DNA of 16,542 nt from CAJBLF01 sp964495825 (GTDB lineage Bacteria; Patescibacteriota; Gracilibacteria; Absconditabacterales; Absconditicoccaceae), in contig CAZBWI010000031.1 of assembly GCA_964495825.1 (NCBI GenBank), positions 1-16,542 of the forward strand, read 5' to 3'. This document shows, one piece after another, positions 6,957 to 16,455 of the stretch (position 1 is the stretch's first letter; each line of letters begins with the position of its first letter). The notes below the pieces were generated by a model. That model was not told the DNA's origin and ran no database searches. It was given only the letters and a program-made list of their open reading frames with translations. The position numbers and the translations under genes were made by a program.

Positions 6957-7754
6957 CTAATCAAAGAGTTTTCCGTTTTTAAGGAATCTTTCATTTGCTT
7001 CAAGCCACCCCTGAAGACTTCCTGTATCAAGATACGGACGTAATGGTAATGCAATGACCTGCATATCTGAAAGTATAGATCTAATAGCATCAGGAAGATT
7101 CAATTCCCCTGATCTGCTATCATATCAAATATGTTTCAATACAGTGAAAATATGTTTGGGTAATATGGCAGCACCATTCCGAATAAGATTGGATGGAGCA
7201 TCCTCCACTTTGGGTTTTTCAACAAAATCGATAACTCTCTCACCGTCAAGTTTAACAACACCATATTTATAAACCTCCCCTTTTGGCACCTGATGTACAG
7301 CTATAATAGGAGTTCTTGTTGTATTGAATTTTTGAATCATTGTGACAAATGTCTCAGGTGGATATATAGTATCAGCAAACACGACCATGAAATGCTCATC
7401 AGAGATAAGATGTTCCACTTGCATGACAGCATGACCAGTACCCAACATTTCCAATTGTTTGACAAACGTATAAGTAGCTATTTCTTTTGGTTTATTGATC
7501 AACGCCAAAAGATCTGTTTTGCCTTTTTTCTGAAGGATATCCTCAAGTTCATAATTCTTATCAAAATAATCCTCAAGCGGTTTTTTCTGCTGAGAAGTAA
7601 TCATAACAATATCTGTGACTCATGCATCTACAAGTCATTCTATAATATACTGGATAATAGGCTTATCACCTACTGGAAGCATCTCTTTGGGAACAGTTTT
7701 GGTAAGAGGTAACATCCTAGTACCAAATCATGCAGCGACAATAACAGCTTTCAT
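6957..7754 (-). CDS. galU: UTP-glucose-1-phosphate uridylyltransferase
   Basis: A 265-residue sugar nucleotidyltransferase that makes UDP-glucose from UTP and glucose-1-phosphate for cell-surface glycans. The N-terminal signature reads MKAVIVAAGFGTRMLPLTKT, then VPKEMLPVGDKPIIQYIIE, as in GalU. GTGHAVMQ and VVFADTIY lie around the metal site, FVEKPKVEDAPSNL is the GalU-type EKP motif, and LPLRPYLDTGSLQGWLEANE closes the domain. Four in-frame UGA codons are Gly; the first is Gly9 of the nucleotide-binding loop, which the fold requires. It is slightly shorter than the common length of about 290. ATG 7752-7754, 39 bases after the M20 peptidase gene, suggests co-transcription. The GalU fold resembles RfbA, but KTVPKEMLP and EKPKVEDAPS favour GalU. 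Confidence 0.94.
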
Positions 7755-7793
7755 AGTTTGTTGTAAAGTATGCAATAAATATCACGGATATAC

Positions 7794-9134
7794 TTATTTT
7801 TTGAAAAATTCATAGGCAAACTGAAATCATTTTTCAATCAGATAATTATCAAAGTTCTCATTATGCCCATGAGCACCACAATCCTCATTGGCAAGTGGAA
7901 CAAGTACAGATTTGATTCACAATACTTTATCCAACATATCGACTATTGGCAATCATCCTCACGAATATTTATAAAAGACTTTTTTAGAAAATATCTGTTC
8001 CAAAACGATCTCAGCCTTTTTTACATAGAGATTGTTCATATCTATTTTGACCGGTTCATACATAGCATCGATTTCAAGCTCATACGCTACATATGACGGC
8101 AATGTTGTCTGCAATCGCTGCTCAAAAGCTCATATAACTTTCCTTGTAGTCTGATTCTTGACGATCCTGAAGTTGATGTATGCATAAGCAACATTAGGAA
8201 TAGCATGCTTATATTCCTTACCAATATATCATCAAGAGATTCACGTTACTTGTATTGTAGGTCTTAATCAAATTTGAGTAATCAAATCTATATCCTTATC
8301 CTTGAATAAAGTTTTAATTCAAAAATGCTCCATAATTTTTTTTTCATCTAGCTTCATCCTTTTGTTTCTAACTAAAATTTCCGTGTCTACATCTTCTACA
8401 TCATAGTAAAAATACGGAATAGTAATCTTATTATTCATATCATAGAGCTTTCCAAGAATTTTATTCATTTCATGAAGAGCATTTGGAACAATACCGCCAT
8501 ACCATCAAGCATGAAGATTAGTAGTAGCAGTACTAATTTTTAAATATACATTCACTCATCATCTATATCCTACATCGATGCATGGTGTATCTCAAATAAT
8601 AGGTCAATCAGAAATAAGACAGAAGTCAGAAAGAAGATCTTGCCTATAATCCATCAAAAATTGTTCCATGTATTGTGATCAGGTTTCTTTATTCCCTTCC
8701 AAGAGAACAATAACATTGTATCAGAGTTTTTTGGAATGGATAAGATCAAAAAGTGTTAGAAGATGAATCAAAAATTGTCATTTATTGTCTGAAACACCTC
8801 TACCGTAAATTTTTTCTTGAGTAATATACAGAGAAAATGGATCATTTTTCCATCACTCCTCTCATACAGTCTGGACATCATAATGACCATAAAGAAGCAT
8901 TGTCGGAAATGATTTATCGACAGAAAATCTACCCAAAATGATAGGATTACCATACCCATGGATAATTTCTGAAATAAATCCATTGTCTTGCAACATGCCA
9001 TTGAGATAGAGAGAAATTTTTTCTATATCATCAGTATATTCAGTATTTACCGATATGCTTTTCATAGCAACAAGTTCTTTAAGTATCTGATAATAAGTAG
9101 CATTCATAGCGTTCATAGCAAATGAAAAAAACAT
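7794..9134 (-). CDS. M20 family metallopeptidase homologue with altered catalytic motif
   Basis: A 446-residue M20 (carnosinase/dipeptidase-like) protein, assembled across 20 in-frame UGA codons read as Gly. Visible family motifs: LLYGHYDVQ (His84, Asp86), GRGVSDNKGQ (Asp116, bridging metal ligand), LLEGNKETGS (146-153), ISDGP (Asp176), LHAGWYGG at the dimerisation lid, RPTIQVTGISGGYIG, IPNVAYAYINFRI and C-terminal GAHGHNENF with the last metal His. In the family the third motif is EGxEExGS, where the first of the paired Glu is the catalytic base. Here that residue is Lys149, while the metal-binding Glu150 is kept. It may be inactive as a peptidase or work differently. The start could be ATG 9134 or the in-frame ATGs six or nine codons later. 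It lies 39 bases upstream of galU. Confidence 0.93.
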
Positions 9135-9172
9135 AAAACAGACTGATTGCTATTTTACGTTTTTGTTTTTAT

Positions 9173-9223
9173 TTCTTGAATTGATTATCTGATAATATTT
9201 ATATACATTTCATGATTCAAGAA
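9173..9223. repeat. 9-bp inverted repeat upstream of the M20 gene
   Basis: TTCTTGAAT (9173-9181) and ATTCAAGAA (9215-9223) are perfect inverse complements 33 bases apart, and ATTATC/GATAAT (9184-9196) forms an inner hairpin. No T run follows on either strand. It lies between the TPR and M20 genes, where it could mark an operator or separate two transcripts. Confidence 0.4.
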
Positions 9224-9267
9224 CAAGGATAAAAAGATAAGGACATTTTACACCTAATCCCTAAATC

Positions 9268-10194
9268 CTATTCCCCGGTCAGTTCTTTCAATTTCTTCTT
9301 TGCTTTCTCATTTGATGGCTCGTACTCCAAGACTCTAAAATAATATTTCTTCGCATTATCCATATCATTAATTTCAGCATAAAGATCAGCAAGCGTAAGC
9401 ATATATGCAGAATTAGTAGGTCTCAATTTTATAACTTTTTCCATCTCAACGATAGCATCATGTTTCCTATCAGTATTGTACAATAATTCCACCATGCTAA
9501 TATAATATTTAGGATTGGATGGATTGATACTGATAGCTTTCTGAATCAATAATTCAGCAACATCAAAATCTCATGACGTCAAATAAATCTCACCAATCTG
9601 CCAGATAGCCTTATGATCTTTAGGATCCATTTCAACAATCTTCTTGAGGATAGGTAGCGCCTTTTTGTAATTTCCCATAGTAAAATAAAGATCTGCCAAT
9701 AATTTATTCAGATCCTTATCTTCAGGATCGATAGCTAATCACTCAATAATTTTTTTTTCGTATTCATCAAGTTTACCTTCTTTTCTAAGTCACAATGCTT
9801 CATAAATTATTTTTTCAAGAATTTTTCTTTTTTTGAGCATCGTAGTTTTATACTCTTCATCATCGATAACAATGTCAATATCAGGATACTTTGATGAAGA
9901 AGCTTTGGGTTTGATGATATCTTCTATAGCATTAAGGAATGCTTGTTCATCATGTTTCATGTGTTCTATCTTATCTTTTTGGACATATGATTTTATATGC
10001 AAAAACTTCGTCCTGTACAGATACATGATCTCCTTTTTGAATTTCACCAACGCATCAAATGTATCTATTTTTCCAAGCAAGCGTGAAAGCCTTCTAAAAA
10101 TCTTCTTGGAAAAGAAGAATGAGATTATTCCTACAGGCAATGAAATAAGAATAATCGTCAACAACATCCATATCCATACTGATATCTTGAGCAT
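9268..10194 (-). CDS. Membrane-anchored TPR-repeat protein
   Basis: A 308-residue protein. Residues about 3-28 form one N-terminal membrane segment (WIWMLLTIILISLPVGIISF), followed by a basic stretch (KKIFRRLSRLLGK), a charged linker and, from about residue 130, tandem tetratricopeptide repeats: EALGLRKEGKLDEYEKKIIE, ADLYFTMGNYKKALPILKKI, GEIYLTSGDFDVAELLIQKA, VELLYNTDRKHDAIVEMEKV and ADLYAEINDMDNAKKYYFRV. The repeats serve protein binding, with the domain probably on the cytoplasmic side. Three in-frame UGA codons are Gly, two at normal TPR glycine sites. ATG 10192-10194 is preferred to GTG just before it. It follows ricT after 114 bases that hold a possible promoter. The partner is unknown. 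Confidence 0.88.
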
Positions 10195-10251
10195 CACGAT
10201 GTGTAAAACAAATAAATACTATACTTAAGTAGTTACATGTTAAGTTTTTAC

Positions 10252-10280
10252 ATTATAGTATTCACTCTATAGTAAACTTA
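10252..10280 (-). promoter_or_regulatory. Possible promoter for the TPR gene
   Basis: On the minus strand a perfect TATAAT (10257-10252) lies about 60 bases before the TPR start codon, but the -35 position (TAAGTT, 10280-10275) is a poor match. By-eye call. Confidence 0.3.
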
Positions 10281-10308
10281 TCATGTACAACTTAGAATTA
10301 TTTCTTAA

Positions 10309-11202
10309 TTACTTTTGTTGATTTTCCTCATATTCTTCTGTTACCTCTTCAGTAGTCTCTGCAGGTCTAGAAGGCAATTTTACTTTCTTAATCGTAGTAT
10401 ATGGTATTCTTACTGTCACACCATCTTTGGTCTTCACTGTTACATCACCATTCATGATATTGAATGAGAAGACAGTTCCACAAACTTCACATCATGCATT
10501 TTCGACATATGCTCATTTCGGAGGGAATTTTTTACTTTCTTCGATATATGTCTCCAATTCGTAAATCAGTGAGCATTTCAGTTTCCCACATCTTCCTTTC
10601 AATTTTTCTATATCTCTTCCTTCCAGATTCTGTAAGACGATATTTTCTATTTCTACACTCGGCAACGGTCTAGAAGACTTACAACAAAGATTGATTCAAT
10701 TACATCCAACAATACAATCTGTTCCTGGAGACATCTTAACCATATCCCTAGCTCCTACCTGAAAAAGAAAGATATTTTTACCAAGTTCCTGCCTAAATTC
10801 CTTAACGAAATCCGTAAAGACATATCTCTCCTCAGAATAAAAATAAAAATAAAGTTGATCAGCAAATATCTGATACCTAGCAGTCACAGGAATAGAATCA
10901 GGAAAATATTTTTTAAAGAGTTTTTTGAATAATGGAAAAATATCCAAAGCAAGCTTTTGTTGTTCTTCAAAAAATTCCTTTTCTTCACCTTCAAGAATCT
11001 TCTCAAACGTTCCTTGCCTATCCGTAGCTATCTGATGTCCAAGATAAGTACCTATAGTCTGTTTGGTAATACCTGTCTGATCAGTAGCAGAATATACAAC
11101 TTTTTCACCATGTTTGAGTTTAGAAAAAGTATCATCATCAACATTCTTGACGAGGACATTCTTGTTGGTATATCGATCGAGAACATAAATTTGCTTTGCC
11201 AT
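10309..11202 (-). CDS. ricT: PSP1-domain protein, RicT (YaaT) family
   Basis: A 297-residue PSP1-family protein. In Bacillus, RicT (YaaT) is part of the Fe-S-carrying Ric complex that affects RNA processing; whether this role holds here is unknown. Family features: N-terminal PSP1 region, FADQLYFYFYSEERYVFTDF, the Cys motif TDCIVGCNGINLCC (Cys163, 167, 173, 174) matching the family's GCGxCGRPLCC segment, and GRCGKLKCSLIYE (Cys205, 210) matching GLCGRLxCCLxYE. A further pair, Cys238 and Cys241, lies in NAGCEVCG. Three in-frame UGA codons are Gly. The C-terminal tail is acidic (AETTEEVTEEYEEN). AGGAA directly abuts the ATG. It sits 23 bases after ftsH, probably in the same transcript. No RicA or RicF gene is in the window. 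Confidence 0.85.
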
Positions 11203-11225
11203 TTCCTAGCATACTAAAGATAAAA

Positions 11226-13112
11226 TTATTTTTTTACGGTTTTTGGGGAACGAGAACTTTCATTGATCATGGATTCAAACTCTTCCTTAGTAAGATACTC
11301 CTTCTCAAGCAATACTACAGATAATTTATCTATGAGATCCTTATTTTGAATGATAAGCTTCTTGGATGTTTCATAACAATCAATAATATATTTCTTTACT
11401 TTCTCATCGATAATCTGAGCAGTTTTTTCACTATATGTCTTGAATGCAGGATAATCCTCTTGATGTTTGTCATAATAAGAAACAGGTCAAAGTTCTTTAT
11501 CCATACCATATTTCACGATCATGTTAAGAACTATCTCTGTAGCTTTCTCAAAATCATTGGATGCTCACGTCGTGATATTATCTGCACCAAAGAAAATTTC
11601 CTCAGCAGCCCTTCCTCCAAGCAGAGAAACAACCTGATCCAAAAATTTCGCTTTGGAATAAAGATACATATCCTCATTTGGCGTCATCCACGTCACACCT
11701 AATGCATGCCCTCTCCTTACAATAGAAATCTTTTCCACCGGATCAGCATTTGGGAGAAAATGAGAGGTGACTGCATGACCGAGTTCATGGAATGCTATAA
11801 TCTTTTTTTCGTTTTGTTGCAATGATTTCACTTTCTTCTCAGGTCCCATAATTACCTTTTCCAATGCATATTCAAAATCACTCTGATCCAATACTTTCCT
11901 ATCTTCCTTAGCTTGTTTAAGTGCAGCCTCATTAACGATATTCTCTATATCAGCACCGACGAGTCCACTCGTCCTTTTAGCTAATGAAGAGATATTAACA
12001 TTCTTATCCATTTTCTTGCCTTTGAGATAATATTCGAATATCAATACTCTTTCTTCATAGGTAGGTTCGGAAACATAGACTTTCCTATCAAATCTTCACG
12101 CCCTGAGCAATGCAGGATCTAATATATCAGGTCTATTAGTTGCAGCGATAACGATGATATTCGTAGTATTATCAAATCCATCCATTTCAGTAAGTATTTG
12201 ATTTAACGTCTGTTCCTGTTCCTGATGTCCTCAGGTATAACCTACTCCTCTCTTTTTTCCTATTGCATCGATCTCATCAATGAAAATGATAGCTCTGCCA
12301 ACAGCCTTCGCTTTACCAAACAATTCCCTGACTTTGGCGGCTCACATACCAACAAGCATCTCCATAAATTCCGATCAAGAAACGGAAAAGAATGGCACGT
12401 TGGATTCCCCAGCAACAGCTCTTGCAAGCAAGGTTTTACCAGATCATGGTTGTCCATACAAAAGAACACCCTTAGGATGTCTTGCTCAAACTTTATGATA
12501 TTTCATAGGATTTTTCAGATAATCGACCATTTCAGATAGCTCCATCTTCACTTCCTCCATACCTGCGACATCACTAAATTTTGTCTTAATAGTTTTGGAA
12601 GTATTTAATTTCCCTGCTTTGACGCTAAATGGGAATGCACCACCTCACTTGGGCATCGCAAATCTCAATATAATCAAGAAAATCACGAAGAACAGAATCA
12701 ACGGTACAACATCCGTCAATATTTTTGATCGTCGAGATTCCTGATTAAACTTTACATCAACTATAACATTGCCCGTCAGAGAGATTCAAAGATCACTGAG
12801 TGACGTACCGAGAGGTTTTTTAGTATCATACTCGTTGACATATTGTTCCACTAATGTCCTTCTTACCGTCATAAATTGCATAGATGTTCAGGTTTCAAGA
12901 TACTGATATCCCTTGAGGGAAGTCTCATCTTCCAAAATAATCTTATCAAATATACCATCATGATAATATTTCAAAAAATCATTGAGCGAAAGTTCTTTCG
13001 TATCACGAACTACTTCTACAACATCACCTTTGAAAATAGCGGTCTTGTATATCTGAATAGCTCAAGAAACGAAAAGGATAAAGAACAGTATAAATCGAAA
13101 TCATTTTTTCAT
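11226..13112 (-). CDS. ftsH: ATP-dependent zinc metalloprotease FtsH
   Basis: A 628-residue membrane AAA+ protease that degrades damaged membrane proteins and short-lived regulators. Two membrane segments (about 6-20 and 134-150) enclose the periplasmic domain. The AAA+ domain has SDVAGMEEVKMEL, Walker A GQPGSGKT (220-227), Walker B IIFIDEIDAIG (275-285) and the second region of homology ATNRPDILDPALLRAGRFDR (324-343) with its Arg fingers. The protease domain has zinc motif HELGHA (442-447) and ITTGASNDFEKAT, which supplies the third zinc ligand region. Thirteen in-frame UGA codons are Gly, one being the first Gly of the GSGKT P-loop. ATG 13110-13112 gives the expected short cytoplasmic N-terminus; no Shine-Dalgarno sequence. 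It is followed after 23 bases by ricT. Confidence 0.98.
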
Positions 13113-13185
13113 AGTACAAAAAAAATATCAAATAAAAATTGCTTATAAAATATATGAAAACAAATACAGATTTCAATGAAAACGT

Positions 13186-15309
13186 TTACACTAAAATATC
13201 GCCCATTTTTTCCTCCAGATATTTCTTAAGTGCAGGCAATCACTCCAATTTAGGATATTTTTCTAGAAGCCATTTAGCACTCTCCTGAATCTTCTCCAAA
13301 AATTTGAGATCTGACAATATCTCCAACGGAATATCTGACTCTCACGACTGCATCGTACCAAGAATTTGTCCTGCACCACGATAATGCAAATCCAATTCAG
13401 CAAGCTTAAATCCATCATTGGTTTCTTCCATAGCTTTGAGCCTCTTACCAGCATCTCAAGCTTTGCTTTTGGTCTCTAGAAAACAATACGATTGAATATC
13501 TGATCTTCCTATCCTTCACCTTAATTGATGTAATTGAGACAATCCAAATCTCTCTGCATTTTTAATAACCATAATAGTCGCTTCTGGAATATCTACCCCT
13601 ACTTCTATGACAGTAGTTGACACAAGTAGACATATTTTTCAATTTTTGAAGTCATTCATAATTATTTCTTTCTCCTTTGAACTCATTTTCCCATGAAGAA
13701 GCCCTATCTTTCACTTCAACTCAGAATATAATAATTTTACATCTTCAAACTCCACAGTAGCAGCCTTCAATTCTTCCATCTTTTCAGACTCCTCTATCAA
13801 TGGAGTAACAATAAATACTTTCTGTCACTTCTTGATATGATCAAGCACCCATGGTTTAAGTGTAAAATATTCTTTTTCTGAAATCACCTTGGTGATGATC
13901 GGTTTCCTACCTACAGGCATTTCATCAATAACACTAACATCAAATTCTCCAAAAAATGCTAACGCCATAGATCTCGGTATTGGTGTTGCCGACATCTGTA
14001 AGATATGCGGAGTTCAAAACTTTTTGAAAAATGCTCTCTGTTTTACTCAAAATTTATGCTGTTCATCGATAACAACAAATTGTAGTTTCTTAAATGCTAC
14101 ATCTTCCTGGATAACCGCATGCGTTCATACCAAGATATGAATCTTTCATTCAGCTAAATCCAACTTTATCTTCTCTTTCTGTAATTTAGATACTGATCAC
14201 GTCAAAAGTTCAACCCTAAGTCCAAGAGGTAAAAGCAACTTGGCTAATGTTTTATAATGTTGATTCGCCAAGACTTCAAGTGGCGCCAAGAATACTGATT
14301 GTCCACCGAATTTCTTATGGGTGTAATATGCGGAAGCAGCAGCTACCACAGTTTTTCCACTTCCCACATCTCATTGCAAAAGTCTTAACATAGGTTTCGG
14401 TTCATGAATATTCTCAATTAATTGCTTAATAACTTTCTTCTGTGCAGTAGTAAGTTCAAACGGTAAAGTAGCAATAATATTTTTTATAATCGCTCGATCA
14501 ATAACTTCGCCAACTGTCTGTGAATTATTTTGTTGGTAATCATTACGATGTATAAGAGAATATAGTTGAATCCTAAGCAGTCTATCAAAAAAAATCCTTA
14601 GATTCGCTTGTTTTTGCTTTTCAAAACTAGTCGGATAATGCATTTCCTTAATCGTCTCCTGTACTCCCATGAGTCAGAATTTATCTATAAATTCCTTAGG
14701 TAAGTACTCGGAAAAAATCGTGTCAACTTTGTCCATAAGATTTCGCATCTTCTGAGCAAACCATCCTGACTTGATTCACATCAATTCCGGATAAATAGGA
14801 AAAATCCTTCCGCTATTGTAAACTTGAATTCAGGATGTAGAGGTATGGATATCGGAATTTCATTCACTCTGTGCTCATCACGCTTCACTTGTCACTGAAT
14901 CTTCAGGTGATTCCGTCTCTACAATATCCGGATGAGAAAATATTATCCTGCCATACTTAACATTTGGCCTGCCAACAATGATATACCATTTATTCTCATG
15001 AAGCTTACTCGCTATGAATCCTGAATTGAAGATCGTGATATATCCCTTGTTCCCGACGGGATCTACGAATTTTATTTCATATACTCTCCTGCCTCATCTC
15101 ATATAAATTTTCTTTTCGATGATCTGTCCCTTAGTCGCTGTGATTCATTTTTCGTTGAAAATAAGTTCATTAAGATTCCTTATCGTGGACCTGTCTTCGT
15201 ATGTTCTGGGAAAGTATTGCAAAAAATCTTTCACAGACGTGATTCATGCGTCAGCTAAGATCTTGATATATTTCGGTGTTGTTTTGAGTACGGCTTTCAA
15301 TTCTATCAT
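13186..15309 (-). CDS. recG: ATP-dependent DNA helicase RecG
   Basis: A 707-residue helicase that reverses stalled forks and branch-migrates junctions. The N-terminal wedge region has QYFPRTYEDRS (31-41). Helicase motifs follow: Walker A GDVGSGKT (313-320), LAPLEVLANQHY, VGTHAVIQEDVAF, Walker B VIDEQHKFGVKQR (413-425), MSATPIPRSMALAFFGEFD, LVSTTVIEVGVDIPEAT, LHQLRGRIGRSD, and the RecG tail DGFKLAELDLHYRGAGQILG. Twenty-two in-frame UGA codons are Gly, among them the first Gly of GDVGSGKT. A low-complexity Ser/Glu/Gly insertion (about residues 130-165) interrupts the wedge/OB region just after YGRIIFSHPDI. ATG 15307-15309 yields the normal N-terminus. It lies 57 bases after ung and 73 bases before ftsH. 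Confidence 0.97.
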
Positions 15310-15366
15310 AAAAAAAAGATATTCATATAGATATGTTTGTCAAGGAAATTTTTGACAAGAAATAAC

Positions 15367-16056
15367 TTATTTCAAATCCCAATTAATCGGATACTCTCAT
15401 CTAGTTTTCAAAATTTCATTCACCCAAGAGAAATGCTTACATCAGAAAAATCATTTATGGACTGAAAATGGTGACGAATGCGGAGCTTTCAAAACAATAT
15501 GTTTAGTTGTATCTATGAGAGCTTCCTTGCTTTGGGCAAAAGATCATCGAAGAAGGAAAATCAATCCATCTTTTTTATCAGACAACTTCTTGATGACAAC
15601 ATCAGTAAATGTCTGCCATCAAATATCTTTGTGCGAAGCAGGTTCGTCTTTTCTTACTGTCAAAATAGCATTCAAAAGAAATACTCACTGTTCTGCCCAT
15701 TTCGTCAAATTTCAATTCACAGGGGGTGTGATTCATAGATCGTCCTGCAATTCCTTGAAAATATTTTTCAATGATGGCGGTTGACTCACACCATCCGGTA
15801 CAGAAAAGCACAATCCATGTGCTTCTCAGTCTCCATGATAGGGATCCTGTCCAAGAATAACAACTCTAACCATATCGAAGGGAGTCAGGTTAAAAGCATT
15901 AAAGATATCAGATCATTTAGGATAAACGATATGACCAACATCTTTCTCTTTCATCAGAAATTCCTTAATGTGAGAAAAATACGGCTTAGCAAATTCATCA
16001 GCCAAAACCCTTTTCCAAGAATCATGAATCTTAATACTAAAAATATCTACAGACAT
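15367..16056 (-). CDS. ung: Uracil-DNA glycosylase, family 1
   Basis: A 229-residue enzyme that removes uracil from DNA, the first step of base-excision repair. The catalytic water-activating loop GQDPYHGDGEAHG (69-81) contains Asp71. FSVPDGVSQPPSLKNIFKEL is the family segment after it, VFLLNAILTV (125-134) holds the uracil-binding Asn129, and APHSSPFSVHKGFFGCKHFS (191-210) is the DNA-intercalation loop with catalytic His193; Ser194 replaces the common Pro of HPSP. Length is normal for the family. Ten in-frame UGA codons are Gly, including GDGEAHG and HKGFFGCKHF, both canonical. ATG 16054-16056 gives the standard N-terminus (SWKRVLADEF). It lies 57 bases upstream of recG and 46 bases after the DUF378 gene, so the three may be co-transcribed. 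Confidence 0.97.
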
Positions 16057-16102
16057 AAGAAAAATTTACGTAAATCGTAGCACGATAAACTAAGAAGCAT
16101 TA

Positions 16103-16330
16103 TTATTTTCTAAGTGGCATATGATGAGAAGATTGTTTTGGATACAAAAGCACATATACGGTAGCGATTCCTACGAGCGTATAGATGATACGAGCAAAAA
16201 ATCCATACCCAAAAATCCGAGATACAACATCAAAATTGAAAAGTCATAATAATCCCCGATTAAGTCATCCAATAATGAGCAATACCCATGCAATAGGCCT
16301 AAGCGTCTTTGGATCAGTGTACTTTTTCAT
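16103..16330 (-). CDS. DUF378-family small membrane protein
   Basis: A 75-residue protein with two membrane segments: PIAWVLLIIGGLNRGLLGLF and ARIIYTLVGIATVYVLLY. The motif GGLNRGLLGLFNFDVVSRIFG followed by ARIIYTLVG is the DUF378 pattern (family form GALNWGLVGLFGFDLV...ARIIYILVG). Function unknown. Two in-frame UGA codons are Gly, both at conserved positions. ATG 16328-16330 is the likely start; an in-frame ATG at 16340-16342 would add four residues. It ends with tandem TAA codons. It has its own candidate promoter and is the first gene of the minus-strand cluster in this window. Confidence 0.88.
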
Positions 16331-16361
16331 AATGGTATACATGAAAAATAAAGAACACTTC

Positions 16362-16390
16362 AATATAACATATTTCGACAACAAAAGCAA
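16362..16390 (-). promoter_or_regulatory. Predicted promoter of the DUF378-ung-recG group
   Basis: On the minus strand TTGCTT (16390-16385), 17 bases, then TATATT (16367-16362, 5 of 6 to the -10 consensus), ending about 20-30 bases before the possible start codons. The -35 match is weak. Confidence 0.4.
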
Positions 16391-16416
16391 GATAAAGAAA
16401 TCGTGTTATAGCAAAG

Positions 16417-16455
16417 TAGAATTGTCAGTAGATTTCCAAAAATAGAATTGTCAGT
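16417..16455. repeat. Two 13-bp direct repeats upstream of the DUF378 promoter
   Basis: TAGAATTGTCAGT occurs at 16417-16429 and again at 16443-16455, 26 bases start to start, which would place both on the same face of the helix or slightly rotated. They lie 27 bases upstream of the -35 box and could be activator sites. The rest of 16343-16542 holds no visible gene, only a small CTCATG/CATGAG hairpin (16487-16502). Confidence 0.5.

Noticed and set aside
11226..15309. + strand ORFs opposite ftsH and recG
   Set aside because: These are shadows of the two helicase/protease genes, which carry full family motifs on the minus strand.
607..16330. Many short ORFs in a row that look like frameshifted or decayed genes
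   Set aside because: Each break is a UGA in frame at a conserved Gly; there is no frameshift, and the proteins are complete when UGA is read as Gly.
607..16330. UGA = Trp (Mycoplasma-type code 4)
   Set aside because: Family consensus at UGA positions is Gly (P-loops, HRGFFG, LMSG), and Trp sites use UGG.
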